Position numbers and translations under genes: made by a program. A model generated the notes under the pieces. The model saw only the letters and a program-made list of their open reading frames with translations, did not search any database and was not told where the DNA came from. From Gautieria morchelliformis (lineage: Eukaryota; Basidiomycota; Agaricomycetes; Gomphales; Gomphaceae): a stretch of 64,000 nt of DNA. Of the stretch, positions 9,709-19,905 are shown one piece after another; the stretch's first letter is position 1, and every line of letters starts with the position of its first letter. The stretch covers positions 372,001 to 436,000 of the forward strand of contig WHVA01000022.1 in NCBI GenBank assembly GCA_015179125.1, written 5' to 3'.

Positions 9709-9779
9709 GACCAAATAGCTTAGTTGGTAAAGCACCCTATATACTAATGGGGTCCCAGGTTTGAACCCTGGTCTGGTTA
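9709..9779 (+). tRNA. tRNA-like sequence with A and B boxes, anticodon uncertain
   Basis: The 71-nt stretch folds as a cloverleaf. The 7-bp acceptor stem has one G-U and one mismatch. The D stem is GCTT/AAGC and the T stem is CCAGG/CCTGG. TAGCTTAGTTGG matches the polymerase III A box, and GGTTTGAACCC is a B box with one change. The anticodon arm is abnormal, with an 8-nt loop or two mismatches, and the variable region is only 2 nt, so I cannot name the amino acid. It may be a decayed tRNA or the head of a SINE. Confidence 0.6.
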
Positions 9780-9882
9780 ATTGAAAATTCAAACGGGGTT
9801 TGTAGTACTTCTGAGTATATGCTTAAGCATATATTTGACAATATCACAGACCTCCTTTGAATCTTCTATGATTTTTAATGGT

Positions 9883-10455
9883 CTATATAAAATAATAGGA
9901 GTTGGACCTTTTTTTTACATTTGTTGTTTTGTAAACTTTCATTCTTCCATCTTGTAGTACAAGTATGCCATAGACTGTGACTTTTTCTTGTGGTTGAGAG
10001 TAGTACATTGTAGCATATAATGCAAACATCATACCTTTTATCAGACTATTATATATATAGCATTCATTACACTTATCATATGCTACAACTAAAGGATACT
10101 TTGTTTTACCATTCAATATAACCTTTGCAATCATTGTACAATGGGAATCAGGACTTAACACCCATTGCAAAACCCTAAAACCTGAGATGCTCCCTATTAT
10201 TAAATTATATAGTGCATCAGAACTATAGTGATTTGGAAGGGTAAGCCATTGTGCACTAGAAACTGACCATTGTTCAAAGAAAACCAGTTTGTTATCACAG
10301 ACGAAGGTTTCTGTGTTAATTATCAAGCCTCCCATTTCAATGACAGACCTGTCTCCGGTTGCCTTGATAGCATCTGGTTCAAAGGTTTGGGTACTACCAA
10401 AAAAGGTAGATATCTTACGAACAATGCTTTTCATAGTAAGCATCATGTCTTTCAT
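9883..10455 (-). CDS. hypothetical protein, 190 aa, AT-rich island
   Basis: An intronless frame of 190 codons. The N-terminus is basic and amphipathic (MKDMMLTMKSIVRKISTFF). The middle has mixed beta-type segments (WSVSSAQWLTLPNHY, KTKYPLVVAYDKCNECYIYN) and the C-terminus is strongly basic (KTTNVKKRSNSYYFI). No catalytic motif or family recognised. Codon use matches the island. It is divergently arranged from the PD-(D/E)XK-like gene starting about 150 bp away, so the gap 10456-10607 may hold a shared promoter. Confidence 0.55.
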   Translation of the reverse strand: MKDMMLTMKSIVRKISTFFGSTQTFEPDAIKATGDRSVIEMGGLIINTETFVCDNKLVFFEQWSVSSAQWLTLPNHYSSDALYNLIIGSISGFRVLQWVLSPDSHCTMIAKVILNGKTKYPLVVAYDKCNECYIYNSLIKGMMFALYATMYYSQPQEKVTVYGILVLQDGRMKVYKTTNVKKRSNSYYFI

Positions 10456-10607
10456 CTATATGAATTGACAACTTTGTGAAATCAGTTTTTATGTAGTATG
10501 TTGTTAAGCATGATATTTCTATGAAAGTTTTTATAAAATCTAGAATCCAATTCTGAAAATGGATTCTGTAAAATATCATCTTCTAGGAAAAATTACTAAG
10601 AATTATA

Positions 10608-11258
10608 ATGAATATAGAAATATATTATAAGGAACAATCAGAGATGAATACAAAAGCTATTTTGAAAACTTCTATCGATGTTGCTGCAAACGAATATACC
10701 AATCCCAATAATCTAGAATGTTTTTGGTATGCTCCGTGGAATATAATTCTCATTGGTTGCTTTCTTGAGGGTATGGTCATAACTCCTCAGCATGCCTTTG
10801 TTTATGCTACCGAGAAAAGGGATGGGGAGGATAATGTGAGAAATTTAATTCCTGATTTTACCGTTACTAAATATATTAAGAAAAATAACTTTATAAATAG
10901 TACTACACATTTAATAGTAGAAATAAAAAGAAGTATTAGAAGCAAAGATGAACTTGGAAGAATCTTTAAAGAAACTCAAGAGCAACTTAAAAGTCAGATA
11001 ACAGTATTATTCCTAGATACTAATTATAAAACTGTATGTGGAATAGTTGCCATAGGAGGTTATTGGAAACTCTTTAGATATCAAAATTTAAACTATAAGA
11101 AGAAACCCAAAAAACCTAGAAGTTCTTGGGATAATGATAGTTATGGTAAAAAAGATGAGGTAATAAAAAATATTGAAGAACATGGGCTATTTGATATTTG
11201 TAGTGATAAATGTGAGGAGGAGCTTATCAAGTTGAAAAAATTTGTTACACCAAATTGA
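10608..11258 (+). CDS. PD-(D/E)XK nuclease-like protein, 216 aa
   Basis: The frame contains the pattern Pro82-Asp83-Phe followed 22 residues later by Glu105-x-Lys107 (LIPDFTV ... HLIVEIKRS). This is the signature core of PD-(D/E)XK nuclease-like folds, in which Asp, Glu and Lys coordinate metal and activate water. A helix with KETQEQLKSQ and a hydrophobic strand (ITVLFLDTN) follow, as expected for the alpha-beta-beta-beta-alpha core. Proteins of this type are common in basidiomycete mobile regions. It could help replication or excision of the island, or be passive cargo. The motif is clear; the activity is inferred. Confidence 0.65.
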   Translation: MNIEIYYKEQSEMNTKAILKTSIDVAANEYTNPNNLECFWYAPWNIILIGCFLEGMVITPQHAFVYATEKRDGEDNVRNLIPDFTVTKYIKKNNFINSTTHLIVEIKRSIRSKDELGRIFKETQEQLKSQITVLFLDTNYKTVCGIVAIGGYWKLFRYQNLNYKKKPKKPRSSWDNDSYGKKDEVIKNIEEHGLFDICSDKCEEELIKLKKFVTPN

Positions 11259-11289
11259 TATACTTACAGTTCTTTAAAGGATATCAGAT

Positions 11290-11640
11290 ATGTACTTCAG
11301 AACTCTAGTAGGATGGAAAGTAACAGAAGAGAAGATGATGGAACAATGTACTAGACTAGGAATGGAGGATGTTGAAAACGATTCTGATTATCTCAGTAAA
11401 CTAATTGGAGTTATAAAAGGTCTTGACTGTCCTATAGTAAGGTTCTCTTTAGAGAGACAAGAAGATAGAAAAGAAAAAGGTAAAGATATCCCTTTCATAT
11501 TAACAATATATGAAGGTCATAAGAGAAAAGGAGAAGTAGATGTAGACAAGATACTAAGTAGGTTTCCTAAAATATTTGAAAGAATAAAGAAAGATCTTGG
11601 AATAAAAGGAGAACCTCAATTCTTTTTAGGAGAGCCATAG
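11290..11640 (+). CDS. hypothetical protein, 116 aa, AT-rich island
   Basis: The frame begins 31 bp after the PD-(D/E)XK-like gene on the same strand, so the two may be co-expressed. It is highly charged (SLERQEDRKEKGKD, IYEGHKRKGEVDVDK) with helical ends, has no membrane segment or signal peptide, and ends about 35 bp before the right terminal repeat. Not recognised; it could be an accessory partner of the upstream protein. Confidence 0.5.
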   Translation: MYFRTLVGWKVTEEKMMEQCTRLGMEDVENDSDYLSKLIGVIKGLDCPIVRFSLERQEDRKEKGKDIPFILTIYEGHKRKGEVDVDKILSRFPKIFERIKKDLGIKGEPQFFLGEP

Positions 11641-11675
11641 AATATAGCATTTATAGTTTTTAAAATACTCCCCTA

Positions 11676-12204
11676 GGAGGATATTCATAATGGTTATGTA
11701 ATACAGCATATATGAGTATATAATATATACTATAAGAGTATTAATAACAACATATAGGAATATATAGTAGTATTTATAAGGAGAATAATAGATGTTATTA
11801 GATGATTCTGTATATATTTAAACATCTCGAAGATATATATACATATGAGAGAGTATTAGACTACAAGATAGAGTAACAGATACTTGGAGAGATACTTGTA
11901 ACAGATATGAGTAGGAGTATTAGTATTACTAGTTATAATGAGAGAGTATTAGACTACCATATAGAGTAATAGTAGTTGTATAGATATTTGTAATATATAT
12001 GAATAGTTATAATGATATAGTGTATATTAAAAGCGGGTAGAAAAAATAAGAAGAGACGTAAAAATTGGCATCGGCGTTCTCGTCGGCGGAGCGGCCGCTC
12101 GGGGAGGGACAAAATCAAAATTATTTATAGCCCAACAATAAGATTGGCATATACTTTTGTCCTCTTCTTTTCTATAATTTGAGAATAAAATGGGTGAAGC
12201 TACA
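11676..12204 (+). repeat. right direct terminal repeat of the AT-rich island
   Basis: This is the second copy of the 5048-5554 repeat, same orientation. It is longer mainly because of an extra ~22-bp AT segment near 11717-11740. Only scattered substitutions separate the copies. It runs straight into the 27-bp motif at 12205-12231 and then copia sequence. Confidence 0.85.
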
Positions 12205-12231
12205 GGTAATAAAAAGTTGTGAGCATCCGCC
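12205..12231 (-). repeat. 27-bp inverted motif, right end of the island
   Basis: This is the exact reverse complement of 7263-7289. It immediately follows the right direct repeat and marks the junction with copia pol: the next codons read L-T-I-T-A-E-N-Q, aligning with the intact copia RT near 41970. This is the best-defined boundary of the island. Confidence 0.8.
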
Positions 12232-13732
12232 CTTACCATCACAGCTGAGAATCAGTCAGTCCTGGACGAAATCAAATGAGATCTTGCTCAGGTCTTCAGT
12301 ATGAAAGATCTAGGCGAGATTCATTGGCTATTGAACCTTAAAATCGAAAGAGACTGGCAGAAGAAAACCATTGCAATTTCACAACCCGCATACATCGAGA
12401 AGATCATCAAAAAATTCAATCTCGAAGATGCGAAGACTTATGCTACGCCTCTTGATCCAGCCGTTAAATTATCTAAAGACCAATGTCCTTCTACAGAGAG
12501 AGGCAAGAAAGCCATGTCGAAGATTCCATACAGGCAAGCTATAGGATCACTGATGTGGGCAGCTGTAGCCACTCGACCTGAAATTGCATTTGCGGTGTCA
12601 TTGCTCTCACAATTCCTCGAAAATCCAGGTGGCACACATTGGAATGCAGTTAAATGTGTCTTTGAATATTTGAAAGGCACGAAGCATTACAAACTCACAC
12701 TTGGAAGAAATCGAGACGGCTTGATGGGGTATTCAGATGCGGATTGGGGTTCACAGAGTCATAGGCGTTCGTATTCAGCATACTTATTTCAGATTGATGG
12801 GGGCACTGTTTCATGGAGTTGCCAGAAACAGTTGATAGTAGCCCTCTCATGAACTGAAGCCGAATTCATCACCCTGACCCATGCGGGCAAAGAGGCTCTT
12901 TGGATGTGCCATTTTATTTCTGAAATATTCCAACCGCTGAACAGACCCATCTAAGTTTATTCAGACAATCAATCAGTCATTGCAATCACGTATGGCACTC
13001 AACAACACACAAGAACCAAACATTTCGACATCAGATTATATTTCCTTCGAGATATGATCAAAAATCAAGAAGCCAAGCTCGTTTATTTGCCAACAGAACA
13101 AACGTTGGCAGATATTCTCACTAAAGGACTTCCTAGTCCTAGAGTGAAGATCCTCAACGAGAAGCTTGGAATATATTAGGCTTGAGGGGGCGTGTTGGGT
13201 GCATTTATGCTCCTGCACCAAAATCAAGCCAAATAGATTCGACCATTCGGATTTCTTTTGATTTTTGACTTGAAACCATGCTGACATTCAGTCTATGATT
13301 TGTCAAATTTTTCTTTGATTTTTCGAAGCTGTATTTCTACTTCTTTTCATGTTCTGTCCAACCAACCCTTTGTGGGTGGTTGTGGACAAGTTTCCTTTTG
13401 AGCTGCGGCTGTTCACTGACGCGCTACGTTCTATGGGCGCTTAGCATGGCACACCGTGGCATCACGGGCGCTAAAGCGCCGGCTAGTAGTACATGCGCAT
13501 GAGACACATTTCCCCCCTCTCTCAGTGACAACTAAATTCACTGAGAGAGGCAAGTAAATTAGTCTTGTTTCTTTTCGATTTGTTGACCTAGAAATCCTGT
13601 ATTGAATTAATTTCTAGGTAGTGTATAATATATTTACAGTGACAACTAAATTCACTGAGAGAGTGAATTAATTTCTAGTCTTCTTTTGAGCACCAAGTCC
13701 GAACCTACTGCCTATAATTCCTGTCCTCTACA
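12232..13732 (+). mobile_element. Ty1/copia element, 3' part with LTR (family C), fossil
   Basis: Directly after the AT-rich island the sequence enters copia RT (MKDLGEIHWLLNLKIERDW, then PYRQAIGSLMWAA). It continues through RNase H (TEAEFITLTHAGKEALW, later THTRTKHFDIRL-like sequence) to a polypurine tract and the LTR at 13193. The 5' half is missing. The coding part is close to the copy near 42000. It is broken in a small number of places. The LTR is nearly identical to the solo LTR at 18788-19328, suggesting recent activity of the family. Confidence 0.9.
13193..13732 (+). repeat. copia family C LTR, 540 bp
   Basis: It begins TGTTGGGTGCATTTATG and ends CTCTACA, after a purine tract (TTGAGGGGGCG). 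It contains a 12-bp perfect stem with a 9-nt loop (13517-13549), a repeat of that motif about 100 bp downstream, and a second stem formed by ACCTAGAAAT and ATTTCTAGGT between them. Confidence 0.9.
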
Positions 13733-14248
13733 TGCAACCCTAATTCTTATTCCGGTATATCACTGTTAAGACCTGTTCCTGTCTGGGCCTGAGGCCTCGG
13801 CCTCGGCTCTTGCTCGGGAACCTTTGGCTTAACTCGGGTTCCCTATCGGTTCATCATTCACCCTGATCCCCTTTCCTAGATAGTCCTGTTCCATTTCTGA
13901 TGATCGTCCGTCAACCCTGCTTCCTACTCAATACAGGCATTGATGCCCTCATTCCGTTCCTTGCAATTAGTATATAAACCCCCCGTCATGTACGCTAATT
14001 CCTCAGTTCTGATATGGACTTAGATTCCTCATATCTTTCCGCTCCTCTGTCTGACCTCATTCCGAACCTCGGCTTCTAGCCGAATCGTTCCCGAACCCAT
14101 TTCCCGAAATTAGGGCGGAACACTGTAGTGGGCGCAGCCTATGAAGTTGAAGCCAAGCCCTCTGTTCCCGAACCTCGACTAATCTCGGCTAGGCCCTCAG
14201 GTTGAGTCTTAAGTATGACTTATGTTCTTAATAGTATATCAGAACTCT
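13733..14248. other. unassigned sequence, possibly retroelement 3' remnant
   Basis: No open frame of note. The stretch is rich in CCTCGG and CTCGGCT-like words similar in flavour to the gag region of the gypsy element that follows, so it may be a leftover of a related element. I cannot support a more precise call. Confidence 0.25.
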
Positions 14249-15734
14249 TGTTTTGGAACCCTTCAAGACTTTGGTGTTATTGCTAACACTTCAATCTATC
14301 AGAACGTGTCGTTTACAAGACTCAAAGAATATTAAACAATGCTGCAGCACAACTCCGGAAATAATTTAATATTTGTACCTTGGTTGCAATCCGCGTAAAA
14401 ACTAGTCCAAGTTAATACGGATGGAAGGCAATGCGTTTCTTAGCAGCACTGAACAATAAACTAAAAGACTGTAGGTTCAAGGACACTATCGGGGTCCAAG
14501 CGTATTCAAAAATATAAAGGAATGTACTTAGCAGGCGAGTTTATAAATGGACTGCCCTGATAATCTACCAGCGCACAGCAATAAAACGAGAGGCAAAGAA
14601 TAGAATCTAAAGCGGCTTTTACGAGTAACAGGAATTGACTTGTGAAAGATATTAACCAGGAAAATCAACTGATCAACTCTCTCGGGTATTGGAGTGTGAA
14701 TGGCAAGACTATCAATTGACAGACTCACTCTGTAGAATTACATCTGGAGGATTAGTCTAGGTGGCTAAGCAGAAAAGTCTACTTAACAAGGAATTAGACA
14801 CTAAAGTAAGTGAATAACCCTAGCTGGGATTAGCAGCTTAGTAAGATGCAAGTCACATGAGTCACATGTAGGATAGAAGCAGTAGATTGCTAGATTGGAT
14901 CATTCTCCTAGGGGGTCAGAATGGCCTCCTTTTATATTGTAAATTACACAGGATTACATAAAATGGGGAGCTTCTATCTATTAGGCGAGTGATGTCATAA
15001 GTAAATATTTGCGCAGCTAAAACACACCCTCGTAACTATAGTGGTGTGTTTGTGCAAGAAAATTAAGAATAGATAGCCAATCACCTTCCCTGATTTGCAC
15101 TGCCCAGCATAGCCTTACACAGCCCAGCATAGCCTTGCATAGCCCTGCACAGCCCTATGATGTCAAGGGTCCTATTTCAGGGGTTGTGGCACTAAGCTTG
15201 GAGGCTCAGCATCCAATAAGATTGCTTGATTATGCACCCTAGTTTTGGCTCTGCATATCATTGGGCAGTCTTGCACACAGCCTTACACAGCCATGGTTGC
15301 TATAAGGCAAGTCATGTGTCTGCTGGGTTTGAACTATATTTAAGTGTACAGGCTTGTGTAAGCTGCACCGGATATTCCCAATCTCACCAGCTGAGATTGA
15401 AAGAGCCAAAGTGTCGGATTTGTGGGTGTTTGAGGACGTGCGGCTCTGAATAAGCGCGTTCGAGGATCGCTCCGGTCGGAGTTTAAAATTGAGCGCCGAT
15501 GACAAAGTTATGGACTCTCATGGGTTCATAGCCTTTGTCAAACACAATAAAGCAGTTTTGAGCCAAGGAGGTCAGGACAATTGGCGAAAAAATGCAAGAA
15601 AATTCAAGGAATATTCTAAAAACAGTTCCCCATCAAAGCTGCGCGTATTGGCTGATGTTAAGATGGGAAAAAGGTTTTTACAAACTTTTTAATGCTTTTT
15701 TCGAGATTTTTAAACTGAAAAGCTGGTTCCTACA
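14249..15734 (+). repeat. gypsy family T LTR (5' LTR), about 1486 bp
   Basis: It begins TGTTTTGGAACCCTTCAAG and ends TTCCTACA just before the Gag leader. It aligns over most of its length with the solo LTR at 20890-22384, but lacks that copy's TGAGTCA array, having a single TGAGTCA at 14858. Confidence 0.8.
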
Positions 15735-15759
15735 CAACTCTCCACACACAGTTGTTCGA

Positions 15760-17311
15760 TATGCCTATCACTAGATCTTACACCTGTGCCTGCGGTAGCC
15801 GCGTCACCCCGACCATAGAGGCCCACCGTGCACTAAGTGCTTCACACCACCCAGAAAACCCCCCATTCCGTCACCGCTATGACAGCCCCCCTCCATCTTC
15901 GAACTCGTCTCAACACCGAGTTATAGGTGTCGGTCACAGACATATCAGCGAGGTTCCCGAAGATCCCCGCGGTGAGTCCCCCGAGCCTAGCGACCCCAGA
16001 GGCGGCGGTCATGGCGGCAATAATGACTCCGGTTCTGAGCACAATTCTGATCCTGATGCAGAGGCCCCGAGACTGAACCCCAACCTGAATGCAGAGGCAG
16101 ACGGCGAGGAACAGGTTGGGCGCCATATGCTTGGGGCTTTGGAAAAGCTCGCTGACAATGGACTCAGTGGAGGAGACCGTGCCGATTCAAAGGCGAAACT
16201 TTGGGAGCCCGACCAATTCAATGGTTCGGACCTGAAAAAACTCTGAGGTTTCCTTCTCCAGTGCATATTGAATTTCCATGCCAAACCCCAAGCTTTCCGA
16301 GATGGTTCTGCAAAAGTCAACTATGTCCTGTCCTTCCTCACACGGACAGCTCTTGATTATTTTGAGCCCTTCCTCACTGACGACCCCATTAATGAGCCCC
16401 TCTGGGCCTCGGATCATGGCATCTTCATGGAAGAGCTTTACCTGAACTTAGGCCCCTATGACCAGGCTGCCGATGCCGAGGTAGAGCTCGAAAACCTCAT
16501 CATGAAGGACAGTCACAAGGGGACTCGGTTTTTTGTCGACTTCTACAGACTTGCATCCATGCTTCAGCACAATGACTCGGCTTTGCATCGCCGAGCTTAC
16601 TTTGCTTTGCCAAAGCGAATCAAAGACGAAATGGTGCATTTTGACAAACCCCGATCCCTTGACGACCTCCGAGATCTGGCCCAGAAAATTGGCCAAAGGT
16701 ATTGGGAACGCCGCAGTGAAGCCTCTTGCAAGACTCAATCCGCACCCAAACCCGAGGCCAAGGACAAGTCCAACCAAAACCGAGCCCCTCAGAACAATGA
16801 CCGACGTCAAGGTCAAAGTTCCAGCAACTCCAATGCCAATGCTGGTAATAGCAACCACGGCAAAGGCAAGGACAAGCACAAAGGGAATAATGCATCCAAG
16901 GGTCAGAAAAAACCCGACTACACTAACAAGCTCGGCAAGGATGGCAAACTCACACTTGAAGAATGCCAGTGTCGCATGGATAACAACCTCTGCCTAGTTT
17001 GTGCGCAGAGTGGCCACCATGTGAAAGAGTGCCTGAAAGTCACGTCGGCTCGGGCTGCATCCGCCTCTGTGCAAACCGAGGGTCACATTGACTCAACTTG
17101 CACAGTAGGGGAGGTAAGAGTCAACGCTTCTGCTCTCTTTTCTCTGAACTCTCTTGTAATTAGTTTGTCCTCGTCTCTTGTCCCGAACCAGAATTTTAAA
17201 GCATTAGTAGATTCCGGCTCTACCCATTGTTTCATAGAATCCATCTTCGTCTGTAAATACACTCCAAACCCGTTCCATAGACCCAATCCCACTCCATTTA
17301 TTCGATGGTAG
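15760..17311 (+). pseudogene. gypsy Gag and protease start (fossil)
   Basis: The Pro/Ser-rich N-terminus is followed by a helical capsid-like domain (MNFHAKPQAFRDG ... YDQAADAEVELENLI), a low-complexity Asn/Ser/Lys-rich linker and one CCHC knuckle. A retroviral-type aspartic protease active site, LVDSGSTHC, lies near 17200. This is the structural polyprotein and protease start of the family T element; fossil. Confidence 0.8.
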
Positions 17312-17599
17312 TACAAATTTGGTAATTACTGAAGCTGTAGAGCTACCTATCCATTTCCCCGATGGTCACACCCATTCCGTAGACTTTATGTCACCCCCCT
17401 TGATTCGTCTGTTTCGGTAGTTCTCAGACACAACTGGCTCACCTGCTACAATCCGTTGATTGACTGGGTATTGGGCAGTATTACTTTCTGAACTTCCCTT
17501 CTGGGCAGTCCTGTGGACCCCCGCCGGCTTTGGCTCGCGCCGCAACAGCTGAGCCACCCCCGAGTCTGGAGGCTCCTCTGGTTACCCTCCTTAATGCTG

Positions 17600-18112
17600 C
17601 AGCATTTTACCGTGCCTGCAAGTTAGAGGGCTCCCAGTGCTTCCAGCTAAATCTGGAGATGCCCAAGAACAAGGCTTCAGCCCGCTCAGCTTCCGCAAAA
17701 CCCGAACCCATGGACCTCAAGGACGTCCCGCCGGAGTATCACGACTTCACGGATGTGTTCAGCAAGTCCAAAGTGATACCTTGGCTCCACACCAACCCTA
17801 TGGTCTCAAGATTGCTCTGGAGGATGGCGCTACGCCCCCTCAACCTCCGTTATATTCACTCTCTACCTTGGAGCTTGCCACGCTCCGGGCGTTCATAGAC
17901 GAGCATCTGAATATGGGTTACATTCGGCCCACTCAGTCTTCGCACAGAGCCCCCATCCTCTTTGTCAAAAAGAAGAGTGGTGAACTTCAGCTTTGCATCG
18001 ATTTCTGAGCACTCAACAAGATTATGAAGAAATATCACTATCCACCTCCATTGATTACTGACTTGTTGGATGCACTCTGAAAGGCTCGGATCTATATGAA
18101 AATTGACCTTCA
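17600..18112 (+). pseudogene. gypsy RT N-terminal region (fossil, truncated by LTR)
   Basis: The segment shows the conserved pre-RT block (PPEYHDFTDVFSKSK) and the first RT blocks (HLNMGYIRPTQSS, APILFVKKKSGELQLCIDF). It matches the same region of the chromovirus at 60.8 kb. The L-family LTR begins at 18113, after which no more pol is seen. Confidence 0.8.
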
Positions 18113-19905
18113 TGTCAAGATTGGTTTTTAGGCATTAATATCATGTATTAGTGAACACAGCAAATGCCTGAATAACTTGTGCGAATAAGTATGCTGGTCA
18201 GCGAATAGGTGAACCAATAAATGTTCAAGATAAGAGGACTGCCCGAACGGAGCTCGCCCTATCTACAGTCGTCGCAAAATCACCCATGGCACTTGACAAT
18301 GTAACGTGCAAGGTGTCACGGAAGGGTTGTCTAAGTAGCAACAATCCCTTCGCTGGCGAAGGCGCTCCTTCGGAGCCCTTCGCCAGCAGCACAGAAAATA
18401 GTTTGGAAGCTAAGGTAACCCAGATGAAGTATGAGAACTCACCAGTGATGCCTAAGTCCTCTTCTAGCCGAAGATAGAAATCTACAGGAGAAGGCTCAAG
18501 ATGATAGTCACAGCGAGGTCAAGTTTGCACAAGGTGGACGACATATGATAATTGAACTGGGGAATATACATGCGAATGTAAACTACTTATATGGATTGCT
18601 TGTAAGGTATCAGCGAATAGGAAAGAGGCTGTCATGAGTCAGGGTTGGATAGGGGTGCGCAGTCATGACACAACATAGATGAAATAAACATACAATAGAG
18701 TGAGAGAAGAGGGCGAACATGAAACGATGGAGAGTAAAGGTGGCGAAGGCACCTATGGACGAAACCATGTCTTGGGACCCGTATATATGTTGGGTGCATT
18801 TATGCTCCTGCACCAAAATCAAGCCAAATAGATTCGACCATTCGGATTTCTTTTGATTTTTGACTTGAAACCATGCTGACATTCAGTCTATGATTTGTCA
18901 AATTTTTCTTTGATTTTTCGAAGCTGTATTTCTACTTCTTTTCATGTTCTGTCCAACCAACCCTTTGTGGGTGGTTGTGGACAAGTTTCCTTTTTGAGCT
19001 GCGGCTGTTCACTGACGCGCTACGTTCTATGGGCGCTTAGCATGGCACACCGTGGCATCACGGGCGCTAAAGCGCCGGCTAGTAGTACATGCGCATGAGA
19101 CACATTTCCCCCCTCTCTCAGTGACAACTAAATTCACTGAGAGAGGCAAGTAAATTAGTCTTGTTTCTTTTCGATTTGTTGACCTAGAAATCCTGTATTG
19201 AATTAATTTCTAGGTAGTGTATAATATATTTATAGTGACAACTAAATTCACTGAGAGAGTGAATTAATTTCTAGTCTTCTTTTGAGCACCAAGTCCAAAC
19301 CTACTGCCTATAATTCCTGTCCTCTACAATATACACCACCCTGCATGGACTCTTCGTCTACTGGGTTGATCCCACATGACCTATGGGTAGGACGTCCCGC
19401 GAACGCATCCTCCTCATATGAACACCTAAAGGGGTTGGATCAAGAAGCTGATGGAGCCAGTGACGAGCCATCATGCCGGATAGGGGATGTTGATTGTGTT
19501 TTGATGGTGTGCCTGCTGGTGAATGATGCAAGCAGCGAATGGTTGTTCGGCGAAATACGGCGAAGGGCGAAATAGAATGATCATCAAAGAGCCGTGGCCC
19601 AAGGGGAGGGCGAAGCCATGCGAACATGGAGGAGGACTGGGAAAACGGATGATAGGACTAACTGGGTACAGGAAATATATGAGTTGCGCCATTCGATAAG
19701 AGGAGCATCCGATGGGGTGCAAGCCAGGGAGGTGAGGGGACCCATGGTGGACAATCAAGTTGGGGAGGAGGCATTGATCAATCCCAGGTAGAGGCATTGA
19801 TCAATCCCAGGTAGCGCTGCTACATGCGAATGATGTGAAAGTGAATAAATGTTCAGCGCATTCGGCGAGGAGTGAACAGGGAGAACGTAAAAGTGGGTGT
19901 CATGA
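18113..19905 (+). repeat. L-family LTR, forward, split by a copia solo LTR
   Basis: It starts TGTCAAGATTGGTTTTTAGG like the two complete L copies and follows their sequence to 18787, resumes at 19334 and ends near TCATGAC at 19905. There it overlaps the start of an inverted L copy. Left flank is CTTCA; no matching right duplication is present. A 23-bp tandem duplication lies near 19766-19811. Confidence 0.75.
18788..19328 (+). repeat. copia family C solo LTR, TSD ATATA
   Basis: A complete LTR (TGTTGGGTGC...CTCTACA), nearly identical to 13193-13732, is flanked by ATATA at 18783-18787 and 19329-19333. It lies inside the forward L-family LTR, so it is younger than that insertion. Confidence 0.95.

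Larger units (their letters stand above)
5048..12231. mobile_element. AT-rich island with direct terminal repeats; candidate novel mobile element
   Basis: Base composition shifts sharply to AT at about 5040 and back at about 12230. The island is bounded by near-identical direct repeats (5048-5554 and 11676-12204). Inside are a PIF/Harbinger-like transposase with a chromodomain, a PD-(D/E)XK-like protein, a tRNA-like sequence, at least five unrecognised ORFs and a long palindrome. A 27-bp motif occurs inverted at 7263-7289 and at the right end (12205-12231). The right flank is copia pol; the matching left half of that copia is not on the other side. I see no reverse transcriptase, capsid or polymerase. 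It may be a DNA transposon with cargo, a composite of two elements, or foreign DNA carried by a transposon. Confidence 0.7.
14249..18112 (+). mobile_element. Ty3/gypsy element family T, 5' half, fossil
   Basis: A ~1.49-kb 5' LTR (14249-15734) is followed by Gag (about 15760-17050), with a Retrotrans_gag core (AKVNYVLSFLTRTALDYFEPF) and a zinc knuckle (CLVCAQSGHHVKEC). A protease motif (LVDSGSTHCFIES) comes next, then the beginning of RT (APILFVKKKSGELQLCIDF). The element is cut off in RT by the L-family LTR at 18113. It is broken in several places. Order and motifs identify it as gypsy. Confidence 0.9.

Noticed and set aside
9709-9779. A functional tRNA with a named anticodon
   Set aside because: The anticodon arm has an 8-nt loop or mismatches and the variable region is too short, so no amino acid can be assigned.
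5048-12204. The island as a classical LTR retrotransposon
   Set aside because: The direct repeats lack TG...CA ends, primer site and purine tract, and no RT, integrase or Gag lies between them.
5048-12231. The island as a mitochondrial insertion
   Set aside because: AT-richness and a tRNA-like sequence suggested it, but a chromodomain transposase and the absence of respiratory or rRNA genes argue for a nuclear mobile element.
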